Shown: positions 11,698 through 26,271 of the stretch, piece after piece
Position numbering within the stretch: position 1 is the first letter of the stretch
Layout: the number at the start of each line of letters is the position of its first letter
Source of the DNA: Lota lota
Taxonomy: Eukaryota > Chordata > Actinopteri > Gadiformes > Lotidae
Assembly: GCA_026745465.1 (NCBI GenBank)
Contig: JACYXH010000429.1
Coordinates: 3,181,389-3,245,388, forward strand
Direction: 5' to 3'
DNA length: 64,000 nt
Translations under genes and position numbers: made by a program
Notes under the pieces: model-generated
The model's input: the letters and a program-made list of their open reading frames with translations, nothing else
Databases searched by the model: none
Told to the model about the DNA's origin: nothing

Positions 11698-13599
11698 AAA
11701 AACAACATGGAGTTGATCTGAAAAAAAAAAACTGATATCTGAGGTGGTTTTCAAATGTGTATACAACACATCAACAAACACCATTATACAACACAAACAT
11801 TGTCTTCACATTATAGCTCATAAGTGATAGACACAACGATGTCAGCCTTGTTTGTGTAGAGCAAGATGATAAAACTACATGGGTGCTGGATCAGATTAAT
11901 GAAATGCAACATGCTGACCTGACAGATATGGACACCAATGGCACATCGTTCCAACAGTACAGTTACAAACCACACTGAACTCTGTGGCATAAGAGGAGTC
12001 AGTGTTTGGAGAAAGAAGTATAAACAATAAATGCATAGGCCTAGATAAAAATATAAACATTCACATGAATCGTGACTGAAATATTATGACCTATTTGAGT
12101 TTATACAACTGGATTCTGTGTCGAGAATTATTGGTTAAAGATGAATATAGCTAAGAGTAATATTTTTGAAGTTTATATCATATATTCAAAAAAAGGATTA
12201 CGTTTAGATTATGTATCAATGCTATAAAATAGCATCAGCACAGCAGTCCAAAAAACCTTGAGGGGAAAGTCGGCTCTGTGTAGTATTTCAGTTATATACC
12301 TCAGTTTTGTTGAGGTGTGCACCGGGTAATAAAGCTAATGGGTAAATCGAATGCGTCGCTGAGGTATATTCAATTCCTTTGCTATCCTGACAAGACTGAC
12401 TAACTAGATGAGGTTATAACAGGACACATCTAGTTCTAATGGTCGTAATGCTTTAACTGACAATTTTCTCATTGATGGCAATAATACTGCTCGCAATATC
12501 AATATCAGGTCTGCTTCATTTAGTCTAAGTATGCCAAACATGAACATAAACTCAAACTACCTAATTGTCCCGTGCCTGGATTATGGTTATCGTCTCTGAC
12601 ACCATTAGGGCAGCATGAGCCAGAATAAAAACGGTTAGCTTTTTAATCAATGTGAGGATTAACCTTGACTATCAGTGGTGCCGCGGTTCGCAAACCAGGT
12701 AGTCCAAATTTGGGATAATTCCTGTGGAGACACGTTTTAGCTCATTACTGGAGTTAGTTCTCGCGACCTCTTTGGCAGCCCATATATCGCAAGCAATAGG
12801 TTAGCATTAATGACTCGGTAATCCCTCAAATCTCTCAGTGGAAAAAATAACCCATTTTCATGAGCCTTACTGCAAACGACTGTCCCTGCAGAGTCTGCTT
12901 GAGGTAATGATCCTCTGCATTTCCGTTGCGTCGTAAACTTGTCGGCATCCTCATCAAAAGCTCATGTTTCGACATTTAGAGCTCTGCAACAATGACATGC
13001 CCCATTATTTCCAGACCACAGTGGTGGGTTATCACTGTCCTTCACTTGTGACAAATAAAGAGATTTTCACTGTTTTGTTTCTAACATAAACTTAATGTAG
13101 GCCTAAACCACTCTGTAAGATAAAAGTTACTTATATTTGTAGCATTGTTTTAAGCATGGAACTGACACCAAATCAGACTGGGCGTTCTTAGCTATATGTT
13201 CATATATTATAGTAAACCCAATAAAAATGATCAGCAACACACTTACAGAAATGGAAAAAAGATACAGGCTGTATATATATATATTGAATATTGATGACTA
13301 GTATGAAAAGAGAAGCTAAATATTCTCTATATATTGCCTAGACTTTTTATTATTGTAATATTTGGCTGCATCTAGAGCTGCATTATAGTAAAGAGAGTGC
13401 ATATTTCATTGCCCAATGAAGGATGCACTTTCAGAAAAAGATAAAAGCTCTAAATAACAAGCTATCGTTTTTTAGTAGAGACTATAATTACTTTAAAAAA
13501 AAGACTTTACTGTCAGTAACGTAACATAATGTTTGAATGCAACGTAGGTACAACAACATAAACAGCAATATTAGTCAGTCAAAGATGCAATCTGTTAAA
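11698..13599. other. AT-rich stretch, nothing firm
   Basis: No gene or repeat family was recognised. A perfect 11-base inverted repeat (ATATACCTCAG at 12294-12304, CTGAGGTATAT at 12359-12369) stands out. Confidence 0.45.
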
Positions 13600-14454
13600 A
13601 CACAAAACATTCAGAAGCTCTCTCACTTCGCTCTATCGTAACCATTTTATGATCCCAAACATTTGCAAATATTAACAAAATGTGAGGAAGAGTCTCTCCT
13701 ACGCTTTCTGCGCTTCACACAGAAACAACCAATAGGAGAAAGACAAAGGAGGGGATTAGCTACCACATGTTAGCTATCGACTAGGTTCAAATAAACCCAC
13801 GCATTCAATTGGTGACCAGAATAACTTTGTATGGAATATGTTTAAACTCTATTTAAAGTTCACGGTGCATATCAGACCTGATGGGACACATCGTCAGCCA
13901 ACAGTATCGCTAATCTCATACTTTCTGAGGAGGGTTGAGCTAACTGCAATGACAACAGCTAATTCGTATATATGATGCACTTTGACTTCGATTTACAATT
14001 TAAATTAGCGATAAGTACTCACTCCGATCTTAAATAGTTTTTGGTGACAAACTACCCTTGTACAAGGAAGTTTGCAACAACTTCCTTGTGCATCATAATC
14101 AGCACAAGCTAACTCATTAATCATATGTTAGCATAATGTAAGTAAGTTCTAAAACGCACTAAGGGTAAAAATGGTGTGCGTTGTCTTTTTTTACACTTAC
14201 TTTTCATGTGATAGTTTTCAATGATGTCAACGTAGACGTGTAATGTGTATTTCTCTCCTATATTCTGATGAATGGGTTCCTATGATAGCCAGTTGTTAGC
14301 AACAAGACCTGTCAACACTATGGCGGAAGAATCTACGGCAAGCCGAAAGCTACCACGTGCTCTTTGTTTTGGTTTTCACACCGTCCTTGAAAATAGAAAA
14401 CGGAATCGAAATACTTTATATATCTGCACATCCAGTGACATTAGGAAAAACTAA
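13600..14454 (+). promoter_or_regulatory. CpG-containing, promoter-like stretch with possible first exon
   Basis: CpG dinucleotides are noticeably more frequent here than in the flanks, there is a CCAAT box (ACCAATAGGAG near 13729), and an ATG in good context (A at -3, G at +4) opens at 14320 with MAEESTASRKLPRALCF and stays open to 14454. A start beginning ATGGCGGAAGAA is typical of real vertebrate first exons. No convincing splice donor or known protein follows, so the exon is only a possibility and the promoter call is inference from base composition. Confidence 0.2.
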
Positions 14455-15185
14455 CTTTATTCACAATATATGCCAGTTAATTCCTCTAAATCTCTTGATA
14501 TTTATATATAGCATTTCAAAACCAATGGCTGAGTTTAACCCATGTGCTCTATGTATCAAATGTTATTACTTTCGTCCGTAGCTGTGAATATTATTATAAC
14601 CTGTGAAATGAATCTATACTTAAATGTACAAATAACAAAAATAAAATTGGCATTATGAACTATACTGTGTTTTAGGTTTACCTTCACAAAAAATATTGGG
14701 TTGTGTTGTAAAGTATGAGTCATTTCCTGTAGAAGACAAATCTGTAGCCCAACATATTTCTGAATTACTGAATGAGTATATAACCATATTCAGCTGTTGC
14801 TTTTCTGGTGAGGTACTTAAAACAAATCTTTCATACGAGGAAAATGACACAAATCTGATTGGAAAATGACCTTATTGCTGCCCCTGTAAAAATGATATGT
14901 TGCAGATCAAAATTAAACTAAATATTTTCTTTAATTCCAATTTAATTATGAAGAACCTCGCATACATTATTCATTAATAAGCTCAAATTAGTTCAGTAGT
15001 TTATTGGGGTCAATGATTTCCTCTCCTCCATCTGGCCTGTACTGTATGTCGTACTTTATGTTTTGTTATTTGATGTTGTTTTGGCTGCTAAGCTATTGGA
15101 GAGCTGTGGTGCATGTGTGTGCATAAACAAAGAGGATTATCATATGTGCCACCAAGTATTCCAAAAAAAAAAATACCTGCACTGA
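14455..15185. other. AT-rich stretch, nothing recognised
   Basis: No gene, repeat family or RNA gene was seen. Confidence 0.5.
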
Positions 15186-15186
15186 C

Positions 15187-15221
<35 letters not shown>

Positions 15222-15239
15222 TGCTCTGTTGCTCTGTTG

Positions 15240-15295
<56 letters not shown>
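15186..15295. repeat. Compound microsatellite (TGTC)n-(TTGCTCTG)n-(TC)n
   Basis: Three simple repeats abut: a TGTC tetranucleotide run (about 15186-15221), three copies of TTGCTCTG, and a TC run to about 15295. All open frames reported across it are repeat translations. Confidence 0.95.
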
Positions 15296-15299
<4 letters not shown>

Positions 15300-15414
15300 C
15301 ATGTTTTTACGCTGTATTTGGGTTGTCTGTTGTGATTGGACATTGTTTATTTCATTAAAAAACAACCAAACATCAGAGACCTATCAGTAGGCTTATATGA
15401 TGACTGATGAATGT

Positions 15415-15440
15415 CCCCAAGTGAATAACTTCACTTGGGG
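15415..15440. other. Perfect 11-bp hairpin
   Basis: CCCCAAGTGAA at 15415-15425 and TTCACTTGGGG at 15430-15440 are exact inverse complements separated by the four-base loop TAAC. No U-tract follows and no gene adjoins, so no role is assigned. Confidence 0.9.
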
Positions 15441-16017
15441 AGGTTTGCTGCAGTGAAGCGGTGGCTGCAGGGTGTCGACTTCATGGTTACAAAGGAATGC
15501 CTGAGATGCTGCTTACAGAGGGCCAAGATAACCTCAAATAGAAAATGTATTATTATTTTTGGTTACAAAAACTTTAAATAGCTATAAGGGATAGAAGGCA
15601 TTTATGGGGAAATGCCGAATGTTGGTAAGGGAACGCCAGGTCTGCTTCTTTTCCCAAGCATTTACTAAAGTGATTTTACAGTTTGCCACTGGCCCTTCAC
15701 AGTAAAACACCCGAGAAGAGGTCTGACAACAAGAGATTTTCCACACCATGTGACTCTGACAACCCCAGAAAACATGGCACATTTCTCATCAGAAGTGTAT
15801 GTAAGAGCATTGAATATCTGCTCTTCGGCAGGCGTCCAGTATCTCCCCAAGCTTACTGTGTGTGTGATTCCTCCACCAGGCCCGTTCAGCTTTTCTTATT
15901 AGATATACCAGTCTTGTGCATCCCAAGTATATGTGAAGTGCATAGTGTGTGTGATGATGCAAAACACTCATGTGTCAAGCTTGCACAAATCTCATCACGA
16001 CCACGTTGATTCACGTA
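15441..16017. other. Unassigned stretch
   Basis: Overlapping frames occur on both strands (for example 15683-16009 plus, 108 codons), with no recognised product. No repeat was recognised. Confidence 0.4.
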
Positions 16018-16193
16018 AAGGAACATTATGTAGCTTAGCACATGGTGCTCGAAAATACATTGGCTGACCATAGCCAATTGGAACTGAGATCTCTGGAGTG
16101 GAATTGCCTTTGCCATGAGATCATGAGCAACTGTTAACAGTTACACAAAATAAAAGCCATACATTGTGTCTGTATAACATAATGTTCTTTTCT
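16018..16193. mobile_element. Small MITE-like element
   Basis: The ends form a terminal inverted repeat: AAAGGAACATTATGTA on the left and, read on the other strand, AAAAGAACATTATGTTA on the right. The element is about 176 bp with no coding capacity, as expected for a miniature inverted-repeat element. Similar 'aaaggaacattatgtagc' ends occur in teleost MITEs. The target duplication was not resolved. Confidence 0.45.
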
Positions 16194-19578
<3,385 letters not shown>

Positions 19579-19644
19579 TCAAAAACAGGAAGGGGTGCCA
19601 TGAAGGATGAAGCATGAGTGGTATATTTTTTGCACACCATCGAT

Positions 19645-19692
19645 GTGTGTGTGTGTGTGTGTGTGTGAATGTGAGTGTGTTTGTGTGTGTAC
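19645..19692. repeat. (TG)n microsatellite, interrupted
   Basis: About 24 bases of pure TG, then interrupted TG-rich sequence. It is the inverse complement of the (CA)n run just upstream. Confidence 0.9.
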
Positions 19693-20041
19693 ACAACACA
19701 ATACTCTGTCAAACACACGCCATCTCAGCAGGAAAGACATTAGTCCCATTTATTACACATCTCGGTCCCAAATTGTATTTGCCCTTCAGAGGTTGGGTCT
19801 TGGGCATTCACAAGATCAGGAAAAATGTAGATGCAAGATGGGCCCATCCTAGACGATCAATAAGCTTTCTTTCAAGTTTGTGTCCCTGCCATTCACAATA
19901 TCCCTGACACATCGCTGGATCATCATATCTATGAATCAGGCTTTCTAACATGTACAAATAGCAAATGGCAAATGACTAAAGCGAATAAAAAAAAAGAATG
20001 ATGAGAGAATACACAGGAGGGGTCTCATAGGTGTGTGCTGG

Positions 20042-20504
20042 TGTCACGCCTTCCACTGCCACCACCTAGCGGGCGCCGGCTGCCACCTCCTCACGTGCCT
20101 TCCTGCTTTCACACCTGCCTTCCATCATCAATCTACGCACCCTATTTCTTCACTGCATTTCCTAACAGCCGGCGCCAGTTCGTTGTTACTCTCCACCCGG
20201 TAGTATTTTCGTTCCCGCAAATCGTGACTCCTGTTATCCTCTCCTTGCCTGTCCCTAACCCGCCATCTCCCTGTGTCCAGCTCACCTCCGGATTCCCATG
20301 CCTGTTGCCGAACCTACACCTGCCTGACCACCCGCCTGTCGTCTAGCCCGTCTGCCTGATTGCCTGCCTGCAGCCAAACCCTTGCCTGCCTGACCACGAC
20401 TAGCGCAGCCCCCGCCTGTTATCCTTTAATAAATCCCCTTGAACCTTCCTCCATCTCCATCTATTGTGTCGAGCGTTTGAGTCCCTCGTTCTGTTACCAT
20501 AACA
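20042..20504 (+). repeat. 5' LTR of the Gypsy-type element
   Basis: Starts TGTCACGCC and ends TTACCATAACA; contains a TTTAATAAAT poly(A)-type signal near 20427. It pairs with the LTR at 22993-23457. Confidence 0.95.
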
Positions 20505-22992
20505 GTACGAACTGGCCAGCATGGACCCAGCAGACACAGAGACCCATGCGCCAGGTGATCTCCCGCCAGGGAGCTCTCCTTGGGCAACATGATCAGGCTC
20601 TACAGGAGATCGCCTCCAACCTCCGGGAGTTTTCCCAAGTGGTTCATGAACTCCGCACTCCTCCGTCTTCCGCCACCTCATCTGAACTCCAACCCCCAGT
20701 CCCCGCTCCTCTAGCCTTCTCCCGTGAGCCATCTGTCCCGACCCCCGAGTGCTACAACGGTGACCTGGGTTCCTGCCGGTCGTTTTTATTACAGTGCTCT
20801 CTGGTCTTCGAGCTCCAGCCAAACACCTACCCCACCGACCGATCCCGTGTCGCGTACCTGATCGGGGCGTTGCGAGGCGAGAATCTCCGCTGGGCGACGG
20901 CTGTATGGGAGCGCGGGTCCATCGTTTGTTCCTCTTACTCCGCATTCACGGAGGAAATGTGGAGGGATTTTGGTCACCCGGTGCGGGGAAGAGAGGCTTC
21001 TAAACGTCTGCTATCTCTGCGCCAAGGGTCGCGGAGTGTTGCCGCTTTTGCGGTCGAGTTCCGCACTCTCGCGGCTGAGAGCGGTTGGAACGAGGAGGTT
21101 TTGCAGGGGGTCTTTTCGAGTGCGCTCAGCGACTCCGTCAAGGATGAGTTGGCCTCTCAGGAAGACTCCCCTGACCTAGATCATCTGATCACCCTCGCCA
21201 TCCGATTGGACAACTGACTGCGTGAGGTCCGCATAGAACAGGCTCTACGTCTGGCTCCGACGCCTCTTCCCGTACAGTTGGCGTTTTCACCACCTCCCAC
21301 CTCAAGTGCCGGTCCTTCCCACCTTGAATCCTCGCCCTCTTCCCAGCCAGAGTCCATGCAGCTGGGGCGCACCCGTCTTTCCCCGGAAGAGAGAGAGCGC
21401 CGCCTCCAAGCCAAGGTCTGCCTTTCCTGTGGCCTACCCAGCCACTTCGTGTCCACCTGCCCCACTCGTCCGGGAAAAGTATGGACTTGCCAGTAATCCG
21501 AGGGGTCCTGGCGAGTCGCGCCCTCAATACCTCGGTCTCCCATCCCTTATTGGATGCCGCTCTCTGGTGGCAGGAACGTGTTCTTCCACTCTCCGTCCTT
21601 CTGGACTCGGGAGCGGACAACTCTTTCATAGACCAGGAAGTGGTTCTCCAGTTGGGGATCGACACCACCCCACTAGATACCCCCATTGAAGCCCAGGCCC
21701 TGAACGGCAAACCGTTCGGCCGTGTGGAGCGTCAGACGGTCCCGGTTAACCTACGCATTTCAGGTAATCACCATGAATCCTTTTCCCTCCACGTAATTTA
21801 ATGTCCTTTTACCCCGATTGTGTTAGGTTACTCGTGGCTTCAAACCCACAACCCCCTGATAGATTGGAGAACAGGAACGGTAACTTCCTGGAGCACACAC
21901 TGCCACTCCCATTGCTTACGGTCCGCCCAGTCCCCTCTGGCCCCCGAATCCAGTACGGCTACTACCCTCCCTGAGCTGTCCGCCGTCCCTGAGGATTACC
22001 ATGACTGGGGGAGGGTCTTCAGCAAATCCCACGCCCTATCCCTGCCACCTCACCGCCCCTATGACTGCGCTATTGATCTTCTTCCCAGGGCCCCCCTGCC
22101 TAGCAGTCGCTTATTCAACCTCTCTCGACCGGAACGGGAGTCCATGGAGTCATACATTAGGGACTCCCTCGCCGCCGGAATCATCCGCCCGTCATCCTCC
22201 CCAGTAGGAGCATGGTTCTTCTTCGTAAGCAAGAAGGATGGCTCTCTCCGCCCGTGCATCGACTACCGGGGTCTCAACCACATTACTGTTAAAAACAAGT
22301 ACCCATTACCCCTCATAAGTTCCGCCTTTGTTCCCCTCCATGGAGCCATGGTGTTTACCAATTTAGACCTCCGAAACGCCTACCATCTGGTCCGCATCAG
22401 GGAGGGGGACGAATGGAAGACCGCTTTCAACACGCCCCTTGGACATTTCGAATACCTGGTCATGCCCTTTGGTCTCACCAACGCCCACGCGGTCTTTCAA
22501 GCCCTAGTCAATGATGTCCTCCGGGACATGTTGAACCACATTGTCTTCGTCAACCTGGATGATATCCTCATCTTCTCCCAGTCGTTGGCCAAACATAAGC
22601 AGCATGTACGTCAGGTTCTTCAACGCCGTTTGGAGAACAAGCTCTATGTGAAGGGGGAGAAGTGTGAGTTTCATGTCCCCTCCGTCTCCTTCCTGGGGTA
22701 TATCATTGGCCGGGGGGAGGTTAAGATGGATCCCGCCAAGGTCTTTGCGGTGGCCGAGTGGCCTACTCCCTCTACACGCAAGAAGCTACAACAGTTTTAG
22801 GGGTTCGCTAACTTCTATCGGCGCTTTATTCGTGGCTACAGCCCGGTCGTTGCGCCCCTCACGGCCCTAACCTCCACTAAAAGACCATTCGTGTGGACGC
22901 CGGAGGCCGAGACTGCGCTAATCAGGGACTTTTACCGTCTACACCCCTCCGGTCCTGGGCGTCCACCTGGAGGCGTCCGTGGAGGGGGGTAC

Positions 22993-23457
22993 TGTCACAC
23001 CGTCCACTGCCACCACCTAGCAGGCACCGGCTGCCACTTCCTCACGTGCCTTCCTGCTTTCACACCTGCCTTCCATCATCAATCTACGCACCCTATTTCT
23101 TGACTGCATTTCCTAACAGCCGGCGCCAGTTCGCCGTTACTCTCCACCCGGTAGTATCTTCATTCCCGCAAATCTTGACTCCTGTTATTCTCTCCTTGCC
23201 TGTCCCTAACCCGCCCTCTCTCTGTGTCCAGCTCACCTCCGGATTCCCATGCCTGTTGCCGAACCTACGCCTTCCCGACCACCCGCCTGTCGTCTAGCCC
23301 CTGTCTGCCTGATTGCCTGCCTGCCGCCGAACCCTTGCCTGCCTGACCACAACTAGCCCAGCCCCTGCCTGTTATCCTTTAATAAATCTCCTTGAACCTT
23401 CCTCCATCTCCGTCTCTTGTGTCGAGAGTTTGGGTCCCTTGTTCTGTTACCATAACA
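22993..23457 (+). repeat. 3' LTR of the Gypsy-type element
   Basis: About 94% identical by eye to the 5' LTR across its full length, preceded by the purine-rich tract GGAGGGGGG and followed by the GCTGG target duplication. Confidence 0.95.
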
Positions 23458-23462
23458 GCTGG

Positions 23463-23780
23463 AACATATTCACAAGAAAAAAACTAACAAATTATCTAGC
23501 TGTAAAGGAATTAGTAAACCCTATTTACTCTAACTAGCGTTTGGTTCATGCAACCTGTTGTGTGAACCTCTTGTACCTTAAGCACATATGAAGTGGGCAT
23601 ACTCACTTACACAGCCTATACCTTGTGTGCACTTATGGTGGAAGGGTAAAAGCTTCTCCATTGTTTAATCTCTGAGTACAAGAATATGAAAACTGAACAG
23701 AAGCGTATTATCTTATATGACCGTCTGGTAATTTAAAACAAATATTAGATCCAAAAATACAGTATATATATATATTTATA
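23463..23780. other. Spacer between Gypsy-type and Tc1-like elements
   Basis: AT-rich host sequence ending in a short TATATA run; the Tc1 copy has inserted at the TA at 23779-23780. Nothing else was seen. Confidence 0.7.
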
Positions 23781-25365
23781 AACTGCTCAATAAAATAAAG
23801 GGGACACTAAAATAACACATCCTAGATCTGAATGAATGAAATAATCTTATTAAAAACTTTTTTCTTTACATAGTTGAATGTGCTGACAACAAAATCACAC
23901 AAACATTATCAATGGAAATCAAATTTATCAACCCATGGAGGTCTGGATTTGGAGTCACACTCAAAATTAAAGTGGAAAACCACACTACAGGCTGATCCCA
24001 CTTTGATGTAATGTCCTTAAAACAAGTCAAAATGAGGCTCAGTAGTGTGTGTGGCCTCCACGTGCCTGTATGACCTCCCTACAACGCCTGGGCATGCTCC
24101 TGATGAGGTGGCGGATGGTCTCCTGAGGGATCTCCTCCCAGACCTGGACTAAAGCATCCGCCAACTCCTGGACAGTCTGTGGTGCAACGTGGCGTTGGTG
24201 GATGGAGCGAGACATGATGTCCCAGATGTGCTCAATTGGATTCAGGTCTGGGGAACGGGCGGGCCAGTCCATAGCATCAATGCCTTCCTCTTGCAGGAAC
24301 TGCTGACACACTCCAGCCACATGAGGTCTAGCATTGTCTTGCATTAGGAGGAACCCAGGGCCAACCGCACCAGCATATGGTCTCACAAGGGGTCTGAGGA
24401 TCTCTTCTCGGTACCTAATGGCAGCCAGGCTACCTCGGGCGAGCACATGGAGGGCTGTGCGGCCCCCCAAAGAAATGCCACCCCACACCATGACTGACCC
24501 ACCGCCAAACCGGTCATGCTGGAGGATGTTGCAGGCAGCAGAACGTTCTCCACGGCGTCTCCAGACTCTGTCACGTCTGTCACATGTGCTCAGTGTGAAC
24601 CTGCTTTCATCTGTGAAGAGCACAGGGCGCCAGTGGCGAATTTGCCAATTCGCCACTGTTCTCTGGCAAATGCCAAACGTCCTGCACGGTGTTGGGCTGT
24701 AAGCACAACCCCCACCTGTGGACGTCGGGCCCTCATACCACCCTCATGGAGTCTGTTTCTGACTGTTTGAGCAGACACATGCACATTTGTGGCCTGCTGG
24801 AGGTCATTTTGCAGGGCTCTGGCAGTGCTCCTCCTGCTCCTCCTTGCACAAAGGCAGAGGTAGCGGTCTTGCTAATGGGTTGTTGCCCTCCTACGACCTC
24901 CTCCACGTCTCCTGATGTACTGGCCTGTCTCCTGGTTGCGCCTCCATGCTCTGGACACTACGCTGACAGACACAGCAAACCTTCTTGCCACAGCTCGCAT
25001 TGATGTGCCGTCCTGGATGAGCTGCACCACCTGAGCCACTTGTGTGGGTTGTAGATTCCGTCTCATGCTACCACTAGAGTGAAAGCACCGCCAGCATTCA
25101 AAAGTGACCAAAACATCAGCCAGGAAGCATAGGAACTGAGAAGTGGTCTGTGGTCACCACCTGCAGAACCACTCCTTTATTGGGGGTGTCTTGCTAATTG
25201 CCTATAATTTCCACCTGTTGTCTATTCCATTTGCACAACAGCATGTGAAATGTATTGTCAATCAGTGTTGCTTCCTAAGTGGACAGTTTGATTTCACAGA
25301 AGTGTGATTGACTTGGAGTTACATTGTGTTGTTTAAGTGTTCCCTTTACTTTTTTGTATATATGT
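23781..25365 (-). mobile_element. Tc1-like DNA transposon, copy 1 (decayed)
   Basis: The whole segment is the inverse complement of the copy at 43424-45009, from its 3' inverted repeat (AACTGCTCAATAAAATAAAG at 23781) through the transposase to the 5' region (CACTTAAACAACACAATG read on the minus strand). It sits after a TA dinucleotide, as expected for Tc1/mariner. The end at about 25356-25365 has lost the GAGCAGTG terminus and reads GTATATATG instead, so that inverted repeat is degraded and the right boundary is approximate. Confidence 0.95.
24039..25066 (-). pseudogene. Tc1-like transposase pseudogene
   Basis: Read on the minus strand, the frame begins [12 protein letters not shown] (ATG at 25066) and encodes the paired-like DNA-binding half and the DDE half of a Tc1-family transposase. 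It is broken twice. A CAG-to-TAG type nonsense change (24872-24874) follows the RRRATT segment about 64 codons in. A net +2 frameshift near 24642-24657 separates the DNA-binding part from the catalytic part. The catalytic part keeps TDESRF, QDNARPH and [12 protein letters not shown], with 34 residues between the second Asp and the Glu (DD34E). Residues around the Glu agree better with the family consensus than those of the other copy. It cannot make a full transposase. Confidence 0.95.
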
Positions 25366-25969
25366 TTTATTATATGATATTTTGACATGTTATATTACAT
25401 ATTGGAACAAGATATAGTTATATTTTATTGCACGTGCATGAAACACACGCACACCACGGAAGCACTAGTATCACTGTTTCAGACACAGATTCCACATTTG
25501 CTCTGTATTCAATTCTCAATAGAGCAAATTATGTTCAGACAATATAACTCTTTGGCTGTATAGGTCAGCTCCATTAGCTGAGGGCAACATAACCGAGTTT
25601 GCTGCGGGAAACACCATGTCTTTCAGTTGAACAGTACCTCATTTAAAACGTCTGAGAAGAAATGTAATGTAAATTAATTTTCATACTTCAGTAAGTCTAA
25701 AATCGGTGTAATGGCTGAACGGTTGCGTATAGCGTGTGGGTTACAATAGCATGCCGAAGGGTTTGGTGAATTCATATTTAGAACTACCAAATGCTGTAGG
25801 CTTTAAAAACATATTGCTCCTCACCCACATTCTGGGCTCTGCTGACTACATAGTAGGAACTGTTTTATGCAACATATTTTCTGAATGTTGGGGTTTTATC
25901 TTTTCCTAGAAACTAGACATTAGAAGTGGTGGTATATTAAGTAGATTGATTTATGGGGTATTATTGGCC

Positions 25970-25970
<1 letters not shown>
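25366..25970. other. AT-rich stretch, nothing recognised
   Basis: Host sequence between the Tc1 copy and the (CTAT)n repeat. No gene or repeat was recognised. Confidence 0.5.

Positions 25971-26050
<80 letters not shown>
25971..26050. repeat. (CTAT)20 tetranucleotide microsatellite
   Basis: Eighty bases of perfect TATC/CTAT repeat. Confidence 0.98.
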
Positions 26051-26132
26051 CTCAAATCCATCCAAACGTACATCACTCACTGAGATCTTCACTGAGCAAG
26101 CTAAATAATATTTCCAGTGACTTCCACCTCAG

Positions 26133-26271
26133 GAAGTCATGTCTGTTTACTTTGGATTCCTACTACTAATGTCCTACGTGTGGCAAACATTGATCCATAA
26201 ATCCCTCAGGGACAGGAAGTATGATGAAGAGCTTCCTAAAGGATTTAACCAGAAGAAGTGGGCGCTGACAG
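26133..26271 (+). CDS. Candidate internal exon, product unknown
   Basis: A 139-nt open block is bounded by an acceptor-like CTTCCACCTCAG|G and a good donor ACAG|GTAATAG. Read from the first base it gives 46 codons with no stop: a hydrophobic start (EVMSVYFGFLLLMSYVW) followed by a charged, exon-like stretch (SLRDRKYDEELPKGF). I recognise no family. A single small open block with plausible splice sites is expected by chance at this scale, and no neighbouring exon was found, so this is a weak call. Confidence 0.22.

Larger units (their letters stand above)
20042..23457 (+). mobile_element. Ty3/Gypsy-type LTR retrotransposon, broken copy
   Basis: Two direct LTRs of about 463-465 bp (20042-20504 and 22993-23457) both begin TGTCAC and end ATAACA, and the insertion is flanked by a perfect 5-bp duplication, GCTGG (20037-20041 and 23458-23462). 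Parts recognised in order on the plus strand: a gag-like region from about 20520, a CX2CX4HX4C zinc knuckle near 21418-21465, an aspartic protease core (LLDSGADNSFID) near 21596-21635, and a reverse transcriptase region from about 22000 to 22800 with its catalytic VNLDDILIF segment. A purine-rich tract abuts the 3' LTR. RNase H and integrase are not recognised; at 3.4 kb the element is shorter than the 5-6 kb usual for the family. It is broken, with several breaks. By eye the LTRs differ at about 28 sites (about 6%), suggesting an insertion a few million years old. Confidence 0.95.

Noticed and set aside
15093-15365. Frames with (RE)n or (LS)n repeats
   Set aside because: These are translations of the TC and TGTC microsatellites.
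20400-22259. Minus-strand frames across the Gypsy-type element
   Set aside because: Shadows of the plus-strand coding parts in GC-rich sequence.
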